Source: Rhypophila decipiens (Eukaryota; Ascomycota; Sordariomycetes; Sordariales; Naviculisporaceae). Taken from it: a stretch of 64,000 nucleotides of DNA. Shown in pieces: positions 1-9,812 of this stretch. The position numbers and the translations under genes were made by a program. Under the pieces are notes generated by a model. That model saw only the letters and a program-made list of their open reading frames with translations, had not been told where the DNA came from and searched no databases. Each line of letters opens with the position of its first letter. Within the stretch, counting starts at the first letter, position 1. The stretch lies in the NCBI GenBank assembly GCA_033297075.1, contig MU858051.1:620001-684000 (forward strand). Direction: 5' to 3'.

Positions 1-89
1 TTTTACTTGGGGCCTTGAGAACTGGTTGATAGATCGATACAGACCTTATTCAATGCGAGCCACTTTCAGATTCATTTTCGTCTATGAAA

Positions 90-362
90 CTATTTCTCAG
101 TTTTCTGCCTCTTGCATTTACCAGGATATTTATCAATGCGATTTCCCTCATCCTGGTCCTCCTCGTCCACTCGCTTCCGCTTGGTGTTACGGATATCATC
201 ATGTCCTTTACCACCCTTTGTGCTACATTTGCATCTTAAACCGGATCGGAAGATGCATCTGCATGTCTTGGTAATATTCTTTGACGACGACGACGGCGAT
301 GTAGCATCGTCGTCACTCTGCGGCTGAAGCAGTCCCGTCTTCTCCCGATACCGCTGCATGTG
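90..362 (-). other. in-frame downstream extension of the 173-aa gene (about 90 codons)
   Basis: Directly after the TAG of the preceding gene the same minus-strand frame runs on from 362 to a stop at 90-92. It encodes a Ser-rich segment, then four closely spaced Cys residues (CRCIF...CKC), then a charged tail with KRKRVDEEDQDEG. There is a Met two codons after the stop, so it could also be read as a separate 89-residue protein. Nothing recognisable was found in it. Positions 1-89 hold nothing I can identify. Confidence 0.2.
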
Positions 363-884
363 CTATTGGTAGGTAAACGAAGGCGAGTCGAGAGCGTCGA
401 ATGCCGTGGCATATGCCCTCTTCATCCAATTCTCGGCGTGGATTTTGTCGGCTCCGAAGAGCAGCCTGTCCGCCTCGCTGATGGACACTAGAGCCATGAT
501 GCTGTGGTACTCGCGGGAGTCGGTGTCGAGGTATCTGGCGCTCATGGCTGGGATGCCGGGATTGGGTTTCCACCAGTAGCCGTAAACCGTGTCTTGTGGT
601 TCTTTGGAATAGTACATGTGTAGGTCGAGCTGGTCGAGGGCTCGCTCGCCGGCCAATCTGATGGTCTGGGTTCGTGGAGCTGAGTAGTCCATTATGTTGG
701 CCCCTAGGGCTCTCAGGATTTCCGCTTTTCGGTGGGAGACGGCGGTGGGCGTCCCGGGATTCTTGTTTCTTTTGACTTTGGGCTCATCCATGTCGAATTC
801 TGTGTAAATGACTGCTGCTGGGAGGAGCTGGCGTTTCTCGTCTTCAAGAGGGTCCTGCTCGATGTTGATGTTGGGAGAACTCAT
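363..884 (-). CDS. hypothetical protein, 173 aa
   Basis: An uninterrupted 173-residue reading frame from an ATG at 884 to a TAG at 363-365. I recognise no domain. The N-terminus is acidic and polar (MSSPNINIEQDPLEDEKRQL), the middle carries an aromatic stretch (YGYWWKPNPG near residues 101-110), and no signal peptide or membrane segment is visible. The sequence looks like genuine protein in composition, but the gene could be a fragment. The same frame stays open for a further 90 codons beyond the TAG, down to position 90, encoding a Cys-containing, Lys/Arg-rich tail with a nuclear-localisation-like KRKR run. No intron of workable size removes the TAG. The gene may be a short protein, a readthrough product, or a recently truncated longer gene. 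Confidence 0.45.
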   Translation of the reverse strand: MSSPNINIEQDPLEDEKRQLLPAAVIYTEFDMDEPKVKRNKNPGTPTAVSHRKAEILRALGANIMDYSAPRTQTIRLAGERALDQLDLHMYYSKEPQDTVYGYWWKPNPGIPAMSARYLDTDSREYHSIMALVSISEADRLLFGADKIHAENWMKRAYATAFDALDSPSFTYQ

Positions 885-1200
885 GCTTGGGCATTCTCTT
901 TGGTTTGCTGTTCCTGGTGGTTGATGCTGCGAAATGTGAAAGATGTGTGAGTGTGAAGGAAAAAGGGAGAGAACCGTTGAGCCCCGAAGATCTTTTTATG
1001 CTTTGCTGAATGGATGGTCCGTTTGAAAGTTTGGGTGCAACAAACTCTGTGAGATATAAGCTCTGGTGTTGCACTTCAACCTCAGACCTGAATCCAAACA
1101 TAATCCTGAATGTGTGTACCGCAGCAGAGACACGTGTAGTTGCCTTGAGCAGCTCAATTTCTTCAATCTCCAAGACCTTGGAAGATGAACATGTTCTCTC
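885..1200. other. intergenic, no gene seen
   Basis: About 316 bases between the stop of the CorA-like gene and the start of the small 173-aa gene, both on the minus strand. Short frames here overlap each other and lack protein-like composition. No RNA gene or repeat was noticed. Confidence 0.4.
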
Positions 1201-2988
1201 TCAACCATCTGTGTTCTCCGAAGAAAGAGGTGGACCAAGCCCCTTGTCCTGATATCGATCACGTTCCCATGCATTCACCTTATTTTCCTTCTTCCCGAGC
1301 CCTCGCCACCACCGCGCAATCCAACCTCCGAATTCAACAATAACCACGCAGACAATCAACATGGGAACCACGGTAACTGCCCAGATCCAGATGGACATGT
1401 TGCCCTGACCAAGCTCAGCAAAGTTCATCCCAAACGCCGAAGTGACAAATGATATCGGCACAAAGATGTACCCGAGACGGGTAGTTGTCTTGGTCAGCTG
1501 GGTGACGAGTCTGGCCTCCACGGCAGAGCGTTTGGCCTTTTGGATGGCGTCGTTGGTTACCAAGGTGGACCTTCCGGATTCACATGTCTTGAGGAGGTTA
1601 CGTGTCCGTGATAGGAGGTATTCAAAGTCTGTTGTTATTAGTGTGGTGCCGGACTGGCCCGCCGGGTTGGGACCGTTCCATTTCGCTGGTGGGCTTTTGA
1701 GAAAGGTGATGATATCGGAGCAGTGTTGCTCTAGCCTGGACAGTGAGGACCTGATGTAGTCGTATTGTACCGTCATCTCGAGCTTGGTGTGCTCGTAGGA
1801 TGGAAAGTCACACCGCTCTGTCATCTCCGAGAAGACTCGTTCGAGCGTGTTGAGAAGTTGTAAGATTGAGGCGGCTTGGAACGAGAAGAGCTCTGTGAGG
1901 ACAAACAGCGGCGAGCTGGTTGTTGCTGGCGTGCTCCAGTCGAGGGTGAGGCCATAATGGTGACTTAGTAAAGAAAGTGGTTGTTTTGCGTGAAGCCGTT
2001 CATCCTGTCTTGGTACTGGCGGTGTGCTAGTCTTGACAAACTCATTCTCAAAGAATACGGGGCAAAACTTCAGGTCCGAGGCGACAGGTGCAAAGTCTTT
2101 GGTCGAGGGAATGGGAATGTAGGTGTGATCTGTTTCATGCCCGGCATCGCTCCAGAGGATTATGGTCCACAACTTGTTATCTCTGTGGACAATCGTGCCG
2201 GTAAGTTGTTGTTCTACAACTATCGTGCTGCCGTCAAAAATCTCGACGCCGCGGATCATCGATCTACCACTCTCTGTCGCAGCACTATCTTGGACCGCCT
2301 GACAAGCTCTGCGAAGCTGGGAATTACACGTATCCCTTGCGACTTCGAGGTCCTTGATATGCAGGTTCCTCCCTTGAGAGCCGATGATTAATATTGTCGG
2401 AATCTGTAAAGAGATGACCTGTAGAGACCGAGAAGGGAGATCAGGATAGGTGCCGCCCGTATTTGAATGGCCGTAGCCCGAGATAATGGGTCCGAGATGT
2501 TGGTGGAAGAACCTATGGTCGATCGAGTACTTGGATCCAATACAGTTTAGCCAGTCCGCGGACGGCCGGCCCGTGAGAAAAAGAAGTTCATTGCAGTTTG
2601 GCGATACCGGGAGGCCAGCCCACTGATGAGGGTCATCATAGGGCTGGATCTTAGGCGGATTGTCCTCCTGAATCAAGTACTGGATGAGGAAAGGCCTTGA
2701 CGATGGCGGATTTGGAGAACTAGATACATGGGGTCTCCTCCGTGGTTTCTGAAACGGAGTTTTGAGGTACTTGGCCAGGTATGTCAAGTATGCTGCCGAA
2801 TGAAGAGGATTGGAATCGAAAGACTCGACTCTGGCACACAGAGAGAGGGCGTAACGCTTCGCTACATCTTGGTAAGGCTCGGCGGGTTGGGTCTGTGGAT
2901 TATTGTCAGCGGAATTTGGTTGACGTCTTGACTCCATGGTGTGAAAGTGTTCTGCGCTCTGTTTTCGAATGGTCTGTGATACCCACAA
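1201..2988 (-). CDS. CorA-family Mg2+ transporter-like protein
   Basis: Single-exon gene of 595 residues from the ATG at 2988, or 578 from the second in-frame ATG at 2937. The upstream start adds only 17 unremarkable residues, so the later start is quite possible. The C-terminus has the CorA layout: a long helical stretch with a conserved-looking LVTQLTKTTTRLGYIFVPISF run, a first membrane segment ending in the signature Gly-Met-Asn (FGMNF, DNA about 1420-1430), a short loop, and a second membrane segment (IWIWAVTVVPMLIVCVVIVEF). The GMN loop is the selectivity filter of CorA/Alr/Mrs2 channels, so ion transport is plausible. The N-terminal 350 residues are the divergent cytosolic domain typical of the large fungal CorA-like family. 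Plasma membrane is the likely location. It is divergent from the HET/NB-ARC gene, with about 0.6 kb between. Confidence 0.8.
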   Translation of the reverse strand: MWVSQTIRKQSAEHFHTMESRRQPNSADNNPQTQPAEPYQDVAKRYALSLCARVESFDSNPLHSAAYLTYLAKYLKTPFQKPRRRPHVSSSPNPPSSRPFLIQYLIQEDNPPKIQPYDDPHQWAGLPVSPNCNELLFLTGRPSADWLNCIGSKYSIDHRFFHQHLGPIISGYGHSNTGGTYPDLPSRSLQVISLQIPTILIIGSQGRNLHIKDLEVARDTCNSQLRRACQAVQDSAATESGRSMIRGVEIFDGSTIVVEQQLTGTIVHRDNKLWTIILWSDAGHETDHTYIPIPSTKDFAPVASDLKFCPVFFENEFVKTSTPPVPRQDERLHAKQPLSLLSHHYGLTLDWSTPATTSSPLFVLTELFSFQAASILQLLNTLERVFSEMTERCDFPSYEHTKLEMTVQYDYIRSSLSRLEQHCSDIITFLKSPPAKWNGPNPAGQSGTTLITTDFEYLLSRTRNLLKTCESGRSTLVTNDAIQKAKRSAVEARLVTQLTKTTTRLGYIFVPISFVTSAFGMNFAELGQGNMSIWIWAVTVVPMLIVCVVIVEFGGWIARWWRGLGKKENKVNAWERDRYQDKGLGPPLSSENTDG

Positions 2989-3603
2989 AAGGTGATGGCT
3001 TGACCCGCGACCTCAGAACAGAAGTGAGTTTTTTACTATTACATACAGGAGACAGCGTGCAATTCCCGACAGGATGGCTGTCACACATAAATCCTTGTTT
3101 TTCAGACAGCTCTCAGAGCTATATCAGTTTGCACGCAATCCGCCTCGCACTGCCACGCCCACGATTTGGGGAACTCTTACCTCGGTGGACTGATAAGAGT
3201 GAGTCACAGTGCAGTTCAGCCACCACCAAATCGTCGATACATGGATACCTTACCGTATAATACATCGTATACACTGTCTAAGCTGGCGATAGGGACCCCC
3301 GTCTATGTTTTCCCGTTGCACTATTCGATGCTCATGCATTAGCTCACACACACACACACAAAAAGGCGGCTGACAAACTGCAGATCTGCACTGCTGCACT
3401 GCCCCCGCATTCATCATCGGTCTCGGCTGGAGTTGATGAGGTGTCCGGGCCACGCAGTCGTCCCAGGAAGTTGCACCGTTTCGAACTGTTTAAATACGAC
3501 TCAAGATCTGTATAATCCCATGAATTCCTCCAGTAAAATTCCGTAACAATTCCTTTGCAACTATAACTCGATCAGAAAGAATGCATCAGATTGACTGATA
3601 AGC
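2989..3603. promoter_or_regulatory. divergent intergenic region between CorA-like and NLR genes
   Basis: Holds the 5' flanks of two divergently transcribed genes. It contains a (CA)8 microsatellite at 3345-3360. No coding frame of interest and no convincing TATA box was seen. Confidence 0.3.
3345..3360. repeat. (CA)8 microsatellite
   Basis: Eight consecutive CA dinucleotides followed by a short A run. Simple-sequence repeat in the region upstream of the NLR-like gene. Confidence 0.9.
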
Positions 3604-6600
3604 ATGCCATTGTTGGCAGAGATCGCTAGGACCGAAGGTGATGATTCGCCTTTTGTGAAGTAAGTGTTCAACAAAACATCGGCCGCAGCATACTTTGCAC
3701 TGCTAACGAGCCTGCTTTTCTATCAGTTATGTGGTGGTCCCCAGCTTTGCGGGGAGGAACCTAACGGAGAGGACATGCCCGCATTTTGACCAATGGCTCG
3801 CCAATGTCAGTATCAAATGCTCAAGTCCGGGGCGGAGCTGGATATACGACCATGGCCTACAGCTCGAGGGTCTGGAATCGTGGGATCGGTATTGCACCAC
3901 AGGAGACGAGCTGTTAGAACAACTACTGGTTCTTCAGGAGAAGCTGTGTGAGGTAAGCTGAGGCCGAATCGTCGAAGAGAAACGTCACTAACCGGCCTGT
4001 CAGGATGAAACCATCATTTTGATTGGACACAAGCTCGGGTGCTATATTCTGAAGAAGGTGTGTTTCATCTTTTGTTGAGCGTGCATCTTTGCCAGGCTGG
4101 AACATGGTCCACTGACCTGAAATAGGCTCTCATCACGGCGTGGAATAATGGCCACAAGGACGAGTATCGTCAGGTTCTCGACATGATTGAGACAATTATG
4201 CTGATTGGGGAGCCATCTTTGAACCCCAAGAAGCCAGATGAGTGGATTGAGCTCATCTCAGAGTGTATATCACGGAAGAACGGCCTTCCAAAGAAGCTCG
4301 CAACCGGCTTTACAGTTGGGTGCCTTCAGCAGATATCCGACAAGTTCGAGGAGATCTTGTTGTTTTCAACTGTATTTGATGTGTTGAGCAGACAAAGGCC
4401 GGGGCTGAAGCGGAAGTTCAGGATGAAGAAGATGGAACACGATGGCTGTATTGGTTGCGCAACTGTGAACGTTCGACTGTTCACGACTTCGAGCGAGGAG
4501 TCGTTGCTGGAATCTGGCCCGGGCGACGCTTCGGTGTGCCCCTTTCACCCCAAAAGCATTCATTTCCAGCATTTGCTTACTCTGAATCCGGCATATCCCG
4601 CAAATCTGCCACAAATCGAAGCTAGTGGAAGGAGCGAGACAGTCCAAGATGCCACAAGGCGGGTGGTATCCACCTCAGACACAGAAGTCGCCAACGACGC
4701 CTTGAGTCAGCTACATCCTCCACACTCACCGGTCAGCGCATTCGATATTCAGGAGGAAGGTTTGCCTATAGTCCCCACTGCCCAACAACAACCCACATCC
4801 TCAGTTCGTCCGTCATTTGAAGAAGTTGCCGAGTCACTTTTCGAGCAACAAGACCCCGTCGCAACACCAATCTCCACAGAGCAAGATGCGGAAAACACCG
4901 AAATATGCGATACTTCCGCAAAACCAATTCTGCCGTTATTATACGAGTCCGAGATACCACGATCGTCAGAAGACCTAGAAGTATCAGCACAAGTCGCCAC
5001 GCCTGAAAGTCAAACTTCTTCAATCAGTGACGAGAGTCATGAGCCCGAGCCCAGCAGACCAAGGAGGGAATACTTTTCCAGCTTTATCCCCGCCAGAGAC
5101 ACCTCCTTCTACGGTCATTCCGTGATTCTCGATCAACTCGAGGAGTTGCTTCTCTCTCCGAGGATTCGGGAGGTTTCAATGGAAGCTGCTCTCGACGACC
5201 CGAAGAAGGCGAACCTCATTTGCCTCGTCGGAAAAGCCGGCATAGGAAAGACCTCCATCGCCAACGAGTTTGCATACCGTTTCATGTACGAGTTCAAGTT
5301 TATTATCTGGCTCAATGCACGTTCTGAAGCTAGCCTCGGCAAGTATTGTCATGATTCTGCTGTGGCCCTGGGCCTTGTGAACGGGAGACTATCCCAAGAT
5401 CACATCGCTAGCAGAAATACACTCTTCACCTTCTTGAAGAATGCCCGTGCGCCTTGGTTACTTGTCTTGGATGATTGTGATGAGGACATGGATATTTCGC
5501 AATATATACCTGGGGACAGCACATGTTCGGTCATTGTCACTGCCAGATCCCAGCCCATGTTACATTCCGTCAGGGTATGGTCCGTCATTAGTATCCCGGG
5601 GTTTACGGTGGAAGAGGGTGCACGGTTCTTAATCAACTCTCTCGACGCCAAAATTACAGAGGAAGATGCCGATGCCATTTGCTCTGTAGCAGTCCTTTAT
5701 CATACCTCCCCACTCGTACTTCAGCACGTCGCAACATGGTGCAACCGGGAATCCATCTCTATCCATCAAGTCAAGGCTGTGCTAGGCTTAGACGAAATTT
5801 CTTTGGTACGCCGTTTTGAGTTACCGATTTATACGGTCACACTCTCTCGGATGGAACGACTCGACATCTGTTCTTCTACATTGCTCGCAAAGCTCTGTTT
5901 CTGTGACGGTAGCCGAATCAAGGAGCGATTCGTTTTTTCTGGTCAGTCTAGAAGACTCGCTATACTTTCCCGAGACAGGCCTTGGTCTGAAAATCCTATC
6001 TCAGCGGCTTCAAGTGTGTTGTACAAGCTGGCCCTTGTGGACGTCGATGAGTCCCAGCCCGAGAGGATCTTTTATTTGCATCGGTCTGTTCAGGATGCTG
6101 TCCGTTCCCGGTTGGATGATGGCGTCTGGATAAATTCCTTCCGGGAGACCTGTAAAAGTATTTCGTGCGGTTGGCCGTCTGCTCGGAAGTTCAAGAATAT
6201 CATGGCGGGTTTCTGGGAGGAATTCGACGATCTACACTCCCATCTTATCCACTTAGCTTTCTGCCTTGTCCGGGACCGGTTGGAGGACCGTGTCATAGCC
6301 TTCGATCCAGGCGAGGAGTTTATACGACTTCTGGTCCACCATACATGGTAAGTAGGTGACTGAAATCTCAATGTTTTCGAGGGAACTTATGACTGACAGG
6401 GAATCCACGCAGGTACAATTCGCGTCGTGGAAACCAATCCGAGGATCGTGGTCTCCATGACCTCGCCCAGTTCTTGATTACGACAAAACAGAAGCCCCAC
6501 AACGACGATTCTCGTCGTACTGTTCCCCGTCGCTGGCTTCAGGTTCTTGATGATGAGAATGGTTATACCACCCGGCTTGTCGACACCAGTGGGCTTCAAG

Positions 6601-7601
6601 ACTCACCGTATATTGCCCTTTCGTACCAGTGGGGTCCGTCGCAGCTTCTTACACCATCAATCCTTAATGATTACGCACGCATTAGTAGAGGCGAGCGACA
6701 AGGTCTGGACTTGTCAGTCCTCCCCCAGCAAGTTTCAGATGCCATCAGCTTTACCCGCAATATGGGCTACAAGTACATATGGATCGACAGTGTTTGTATG
6801 GACACAGGTGATCCTATGGAATTGTCTAAGGAGTTGACCCGTCTGCCGGAGTATTTCTCAAACTCCGCAATGATATTTTGCTCACTTGGGACGGGTCTGT
6901 CTAGCGGCGACAGGTCATCAGCCGGCACCCAGTTCAAACTGAATTGGCAGCCGAGCCAAAGGCTAGACATCAGTTCCTATTCAATCTTGAGACCTGCCCA
7001 GTCTAGGGAGTATTCGAGCGGCATTGCCCGTCTCCTTGAGGCTCAATGGCTGTCAGTAACTACTTTCAAAGATAAGGGTCTTCTTACTAGCACTGGATTT
7101 GAGGACAACGGATTCCGCTTCCGGGACATTGTGGACAACGATGCCATCAAGACCGACACAACAGATCAACCGAAATCAACAGCAACAACGTTGATTACAA
7201 CGGGGCTTCCAACTACCTCGTCTTCTGATACCAGAAACAGCAAGAAACAAAGCAGACGTCCAATCTTAAGGAAACGATATGGAGTTTGGAGGTATAAGAG
7301 ACGAAATAACACTCTCAAGAACCCTCGACGGGGTCTCGAGTCACGAAAGCTACGGGTTAATCAACTTGTTGATCTCATTATTACAAAATTCTTGATGATC
7401 ATGAGTGGCATGCTCAGACAGGGACAAGCCGTTTGGAGGAGAGCAAGGCAGGCTCTGGTTCACCTCCATAATGAGAATCCGAACCTACGTAGTTATATTT
7501 TCGCTGTTCTTTTGGTTACCTTTTCGATCTGTCTTGGGAACACTATGCCCAAATTTGTTCCTGTATCGCAAGTTAGTATATGGGGACAGCCAAGGGAATG
7601 A
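3604..7601 (+). CDS. NLR-like protein: degenerate SesB-type hydrolase, NB-ARC, C-terminal HET domain
   Basis: Five-exon model: 3604-3659, 3727-3952, 4004-4057, 4126-6347, 6413-7601, giving 1248 residues. Every junction has GT-AG ends and keeps frame. Residues 1-170 resemble the alpha/beta-hydrolase (SesB-like) head of fungal NLRs: a VVVPSFAG strand-loop, then LIGHKLG at 100-106 where an active enzyme would have GHSLG, then IMLIGEPS where SesB has a G-T-P-H motif. An NB-ARC domain follows: Walker A GKAGIGKT at 481-488, Walker B LVLDDCDED at about 558-566, and VTARSQ. After a helical region the last exon adds a HET domain: YIALSYQWG at 919-927 and YKYIWIDSVCM at 972-982. A Lys/Arg-rich linker and one hydrophobic segment (about 1213-1231) end the protein. 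The last exon has no in-frame ATG before the second HET motif, which argues that it is not a separate gene. Families of this kind act in non-self recognition and regulated cell death; the role here is inferred. Confidence 0.75.
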
Positions 7602-8361
7602 ACCTGTCAGGGACTTTAGTGTAGAGTATACTAGTATCCCTTTTACGTAAAAATGACGACCTTTACTTGATTTTCTGAGCCATTTCAATGCCCATATTTA
7701 ACTTGTAAAGAACTCTCTAACAACAATTCGACGCCCGTTAAAGCCACAAGCAAAACCCTGTGCCTCGTCTTTTCTTGTCGTACATGCGGTTGGTTGTTTA
7801 TGGTGAATTACGCAACTTTTATCTCTTGGTAGAAATCCCGATGAGCCGTTTTGTGACCGGTGTCAGGAAGGAATATCTGCGGCTGATTATGACCTTGTCC
7901 CCGCTTATGTGAGAGTGAAAAGGGGGTTGTTGACCCCCCGTTGGCACAGTTACAGGGTCTGATGTAGAGCCATGAACATAGGGTTAGGGTTGGATGAGAG
8001 GTTCTGATTTTGTCATCTGGAGAAAGTTGCCCCTCCAGCCCCTCATTCAGGTGGGATGAAGAATCTGGAAGGGAATCGCCAACTGATCTCAATAATATCA
8101 GAGAAAGACCGTTTGATGATTCAATACATCTTTTTTAATTTGCTTCTACCTCATTAGTGCTCTTGGCCCAGTATATACCTGCCATCTCATCAGCTCTTAC
8201 AATATTCAACTTCAACAAAGCTTGCTGACCAAGCAACAAGCAACAAGCCTTTCAGGGCTCAACCTCCAGAGTGAACACCATCAAAAACCAAAGAGAAAAC
8301 AGCAACACCACGGAGCACACGGGCAACAAACCTTGCATTCAAAAGAGGATTGGACAAAAAT
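7602..8361. other. intergenic region between NLR-like gene and YAE1
   Basis: About 760 bases on the plus-strand side of both genes. It includes a two-copy telomere-type TTAGGG motif at 7979-7991. Short frames look random. No RNA gene seen. Confidence 0.35.
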
Positions 8362-9402
8362 ATGCTCCTCCGCAACAACAGCTCAAGCGGTGAAGCAGAC
8401 CAGGACATTTATCTCAACATGACATCATCTGCGTCCCTCCAAACAAGGGGGCAACGAGACGAAGAAGAAGATATTGTATCTATCCCGGCCGCCCCTACGA
8501 ACAACACAGAACAAAGTATATATCACACTGGCCACAACGAGATTTTCACATCGTCCGACATGAATGACGATGTATGGGGCGACGACGATTCCTCCCTTCA
8601 CTCAGCAGAACTAGCCCGCCAGCAAACACCAAATCTGCAAGCCGTGCAAAGATCTGCAGACGTGTCCGATATCCCCCGCCTAAAACAAGAACATACCACA
8701 GCTGGGTATCGCGACGGCGTAACCATTGCAAAGGTTGCGTCTGTTCAAGCGGGGTTTGATGAAGGGTATGGACTTGGCGCTACTATCGGTGCGCAGGCGG
8801 GACGATTATTGGGTTTACTTCAGGGGTTGGTTGGGGCTCTTTCTTCGAATTATGGTTCTGGTGGAAAGGATGGAGAGGAGCCTGCAGAAAGCAAAAGGCT
8901 ACAAGCCTTGTTGGAGACTGCGACCAAGGAATTAAGTGTCCTGTCGGTCTTTGGGGAGGAATATTTTGCTCGCGATGGGATTTGGAAGTATGAGGTCGTG
9001 TCGAAGGTGCACACCAACAAGGATGAGGGAAAGAATGGGGCGGGTGATGGAAAGACTGCGTCTTTGACCGGAGCAGCAGAAGAAGTGAAGCAAGAACAGC
9101 ATCCCCAATTACGGACCAGCAAAGAGGAGACAGGAAAAATCGAGCAGGAAAAAGAAGAAGAGACCATCGTCTTCGCAGACATTGCAGCATCTCACCCGTT
9201 GCTCAAGAAATGGGATGGGATTTTGCAGCAAGAGGCGGAGAGGTACGGTTTGGTTTGGGACGTTTTGCTGCCGGAAGAAGATCATCATGAGGATCATATA
9301 ATGGAGGATGCTGGTCAACCTGCCTCCGCTGAGCAAGAGAAGGATAAGGGGGGTAAAAAGCCTGCCCCAGTGATGCAGAATAAGGGCGCGCTGGCTTGGT
9401 AA
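8362..9402 (+). CDS. YAE1: Yae1-like adaptor protein (Yae1/Lto1 Fe-S assembly)
   Basis: Single exon of 346 residues from the ATG at 8362; a TTG four codons upstream is not a likely start. The recognisable part is the deca-GX3 block at residues about 115-155 (GYRDGVTIAKVASVQAGFDE, then GYGLGATIGAQAGRLLG), the hallmark of Yae1 proteins. A DDVWGDDD-type acidic Trp motif precedes it (near residue 72), as in yeast Yae1. In yeast, Yae1 with Lto1 recruits the cytosolic iron-sulphur targeting complex to the ABC protein Rli1/ABCE1, which recycles ribosomes. The protein is longer than yeast Yae1 because of a low-complexity Lys/Glu-rich C-terminal half, common in filamentous fungi. Cytosolic, no signal peptide. 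Confidence 0.8.
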   Translation: MLLRNNSSSGEADQDIYLNMTSSASLQTRGQRDEEEDIVSIPAAPTNNTEQSIYHTGHNEIFTSSDMNDDVWGDDDSSLHSAELARQQTPNLQAVQRSADVSDIPRLKQEHTTAGYRDGVTIAKVASVQAGFDEGYGLGATIGAQAGRLLGLLQGLVGALSSNYGSGGKDGEEPAESKRLQALLETATKELSVLSVFGEEYFARDGIWKYEVVSKVHTNKDEGKNGAGDGKTASLTGAAEEVKQEQHPQLRTSKEETGKIEQEKEEETIVFADIAASHPLLKKWDGILQQEAERYGLVWDVLLPEEDHHEDHIMEDAGQPASAEQEKDKGGKKPAPVMQNKGALAW

Positions 9403-9812
9403 ACTTTTCTTTTTTGGTCTTTCACTTCTTTTGAGGTGGTAATATGGTCTCATCAAGAAGTTTCCTCATGGAACACCTGAATTAATATAGATAGCAAGGC
9501 TTAAGGTTTGATGCGGAATCTTTGAGCCAGCCAGCCAAGCAAATAGAGAAACGCCATCAAGGACAAATAGAACCCAGTCGAGTTGAGTACATCAGCAATA
9601 AACACCGGACCTGATGGCCATCATCATCCATAGGTAACCTTGGTGACAAGATAGGAACAAGGCAAGTAACTTGCAACACGTTCAAATGGTATTTGACTCA
9701 AAATTTATAGACCAAAAAGCTGTGCAACTCGAAAGATATATCCAAACCAGTTCAACTAATCTCGACCATAGGCCAACGCCCTACACCACAAAAGAAAAAA
9801 AGAAAGCACCAT
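9403..9812. other. convergent 3' flanks, no gene seen
   Basis: About 410 bases between the stop of YAE1 (plus strand) and the stop of the Pro/Gly-rich gene (minus strand). Presumably both 3' untranslated regions. Nothing else recognised. Confidence 0.35.

Noticed and set aside
3604..4125. separate small genes in the short plus-strand frames at 3731-3961
   Set aside because: These frames are exons of the NLR-like gene: splice signals join them in phase into a continuous hydrolase-like head.
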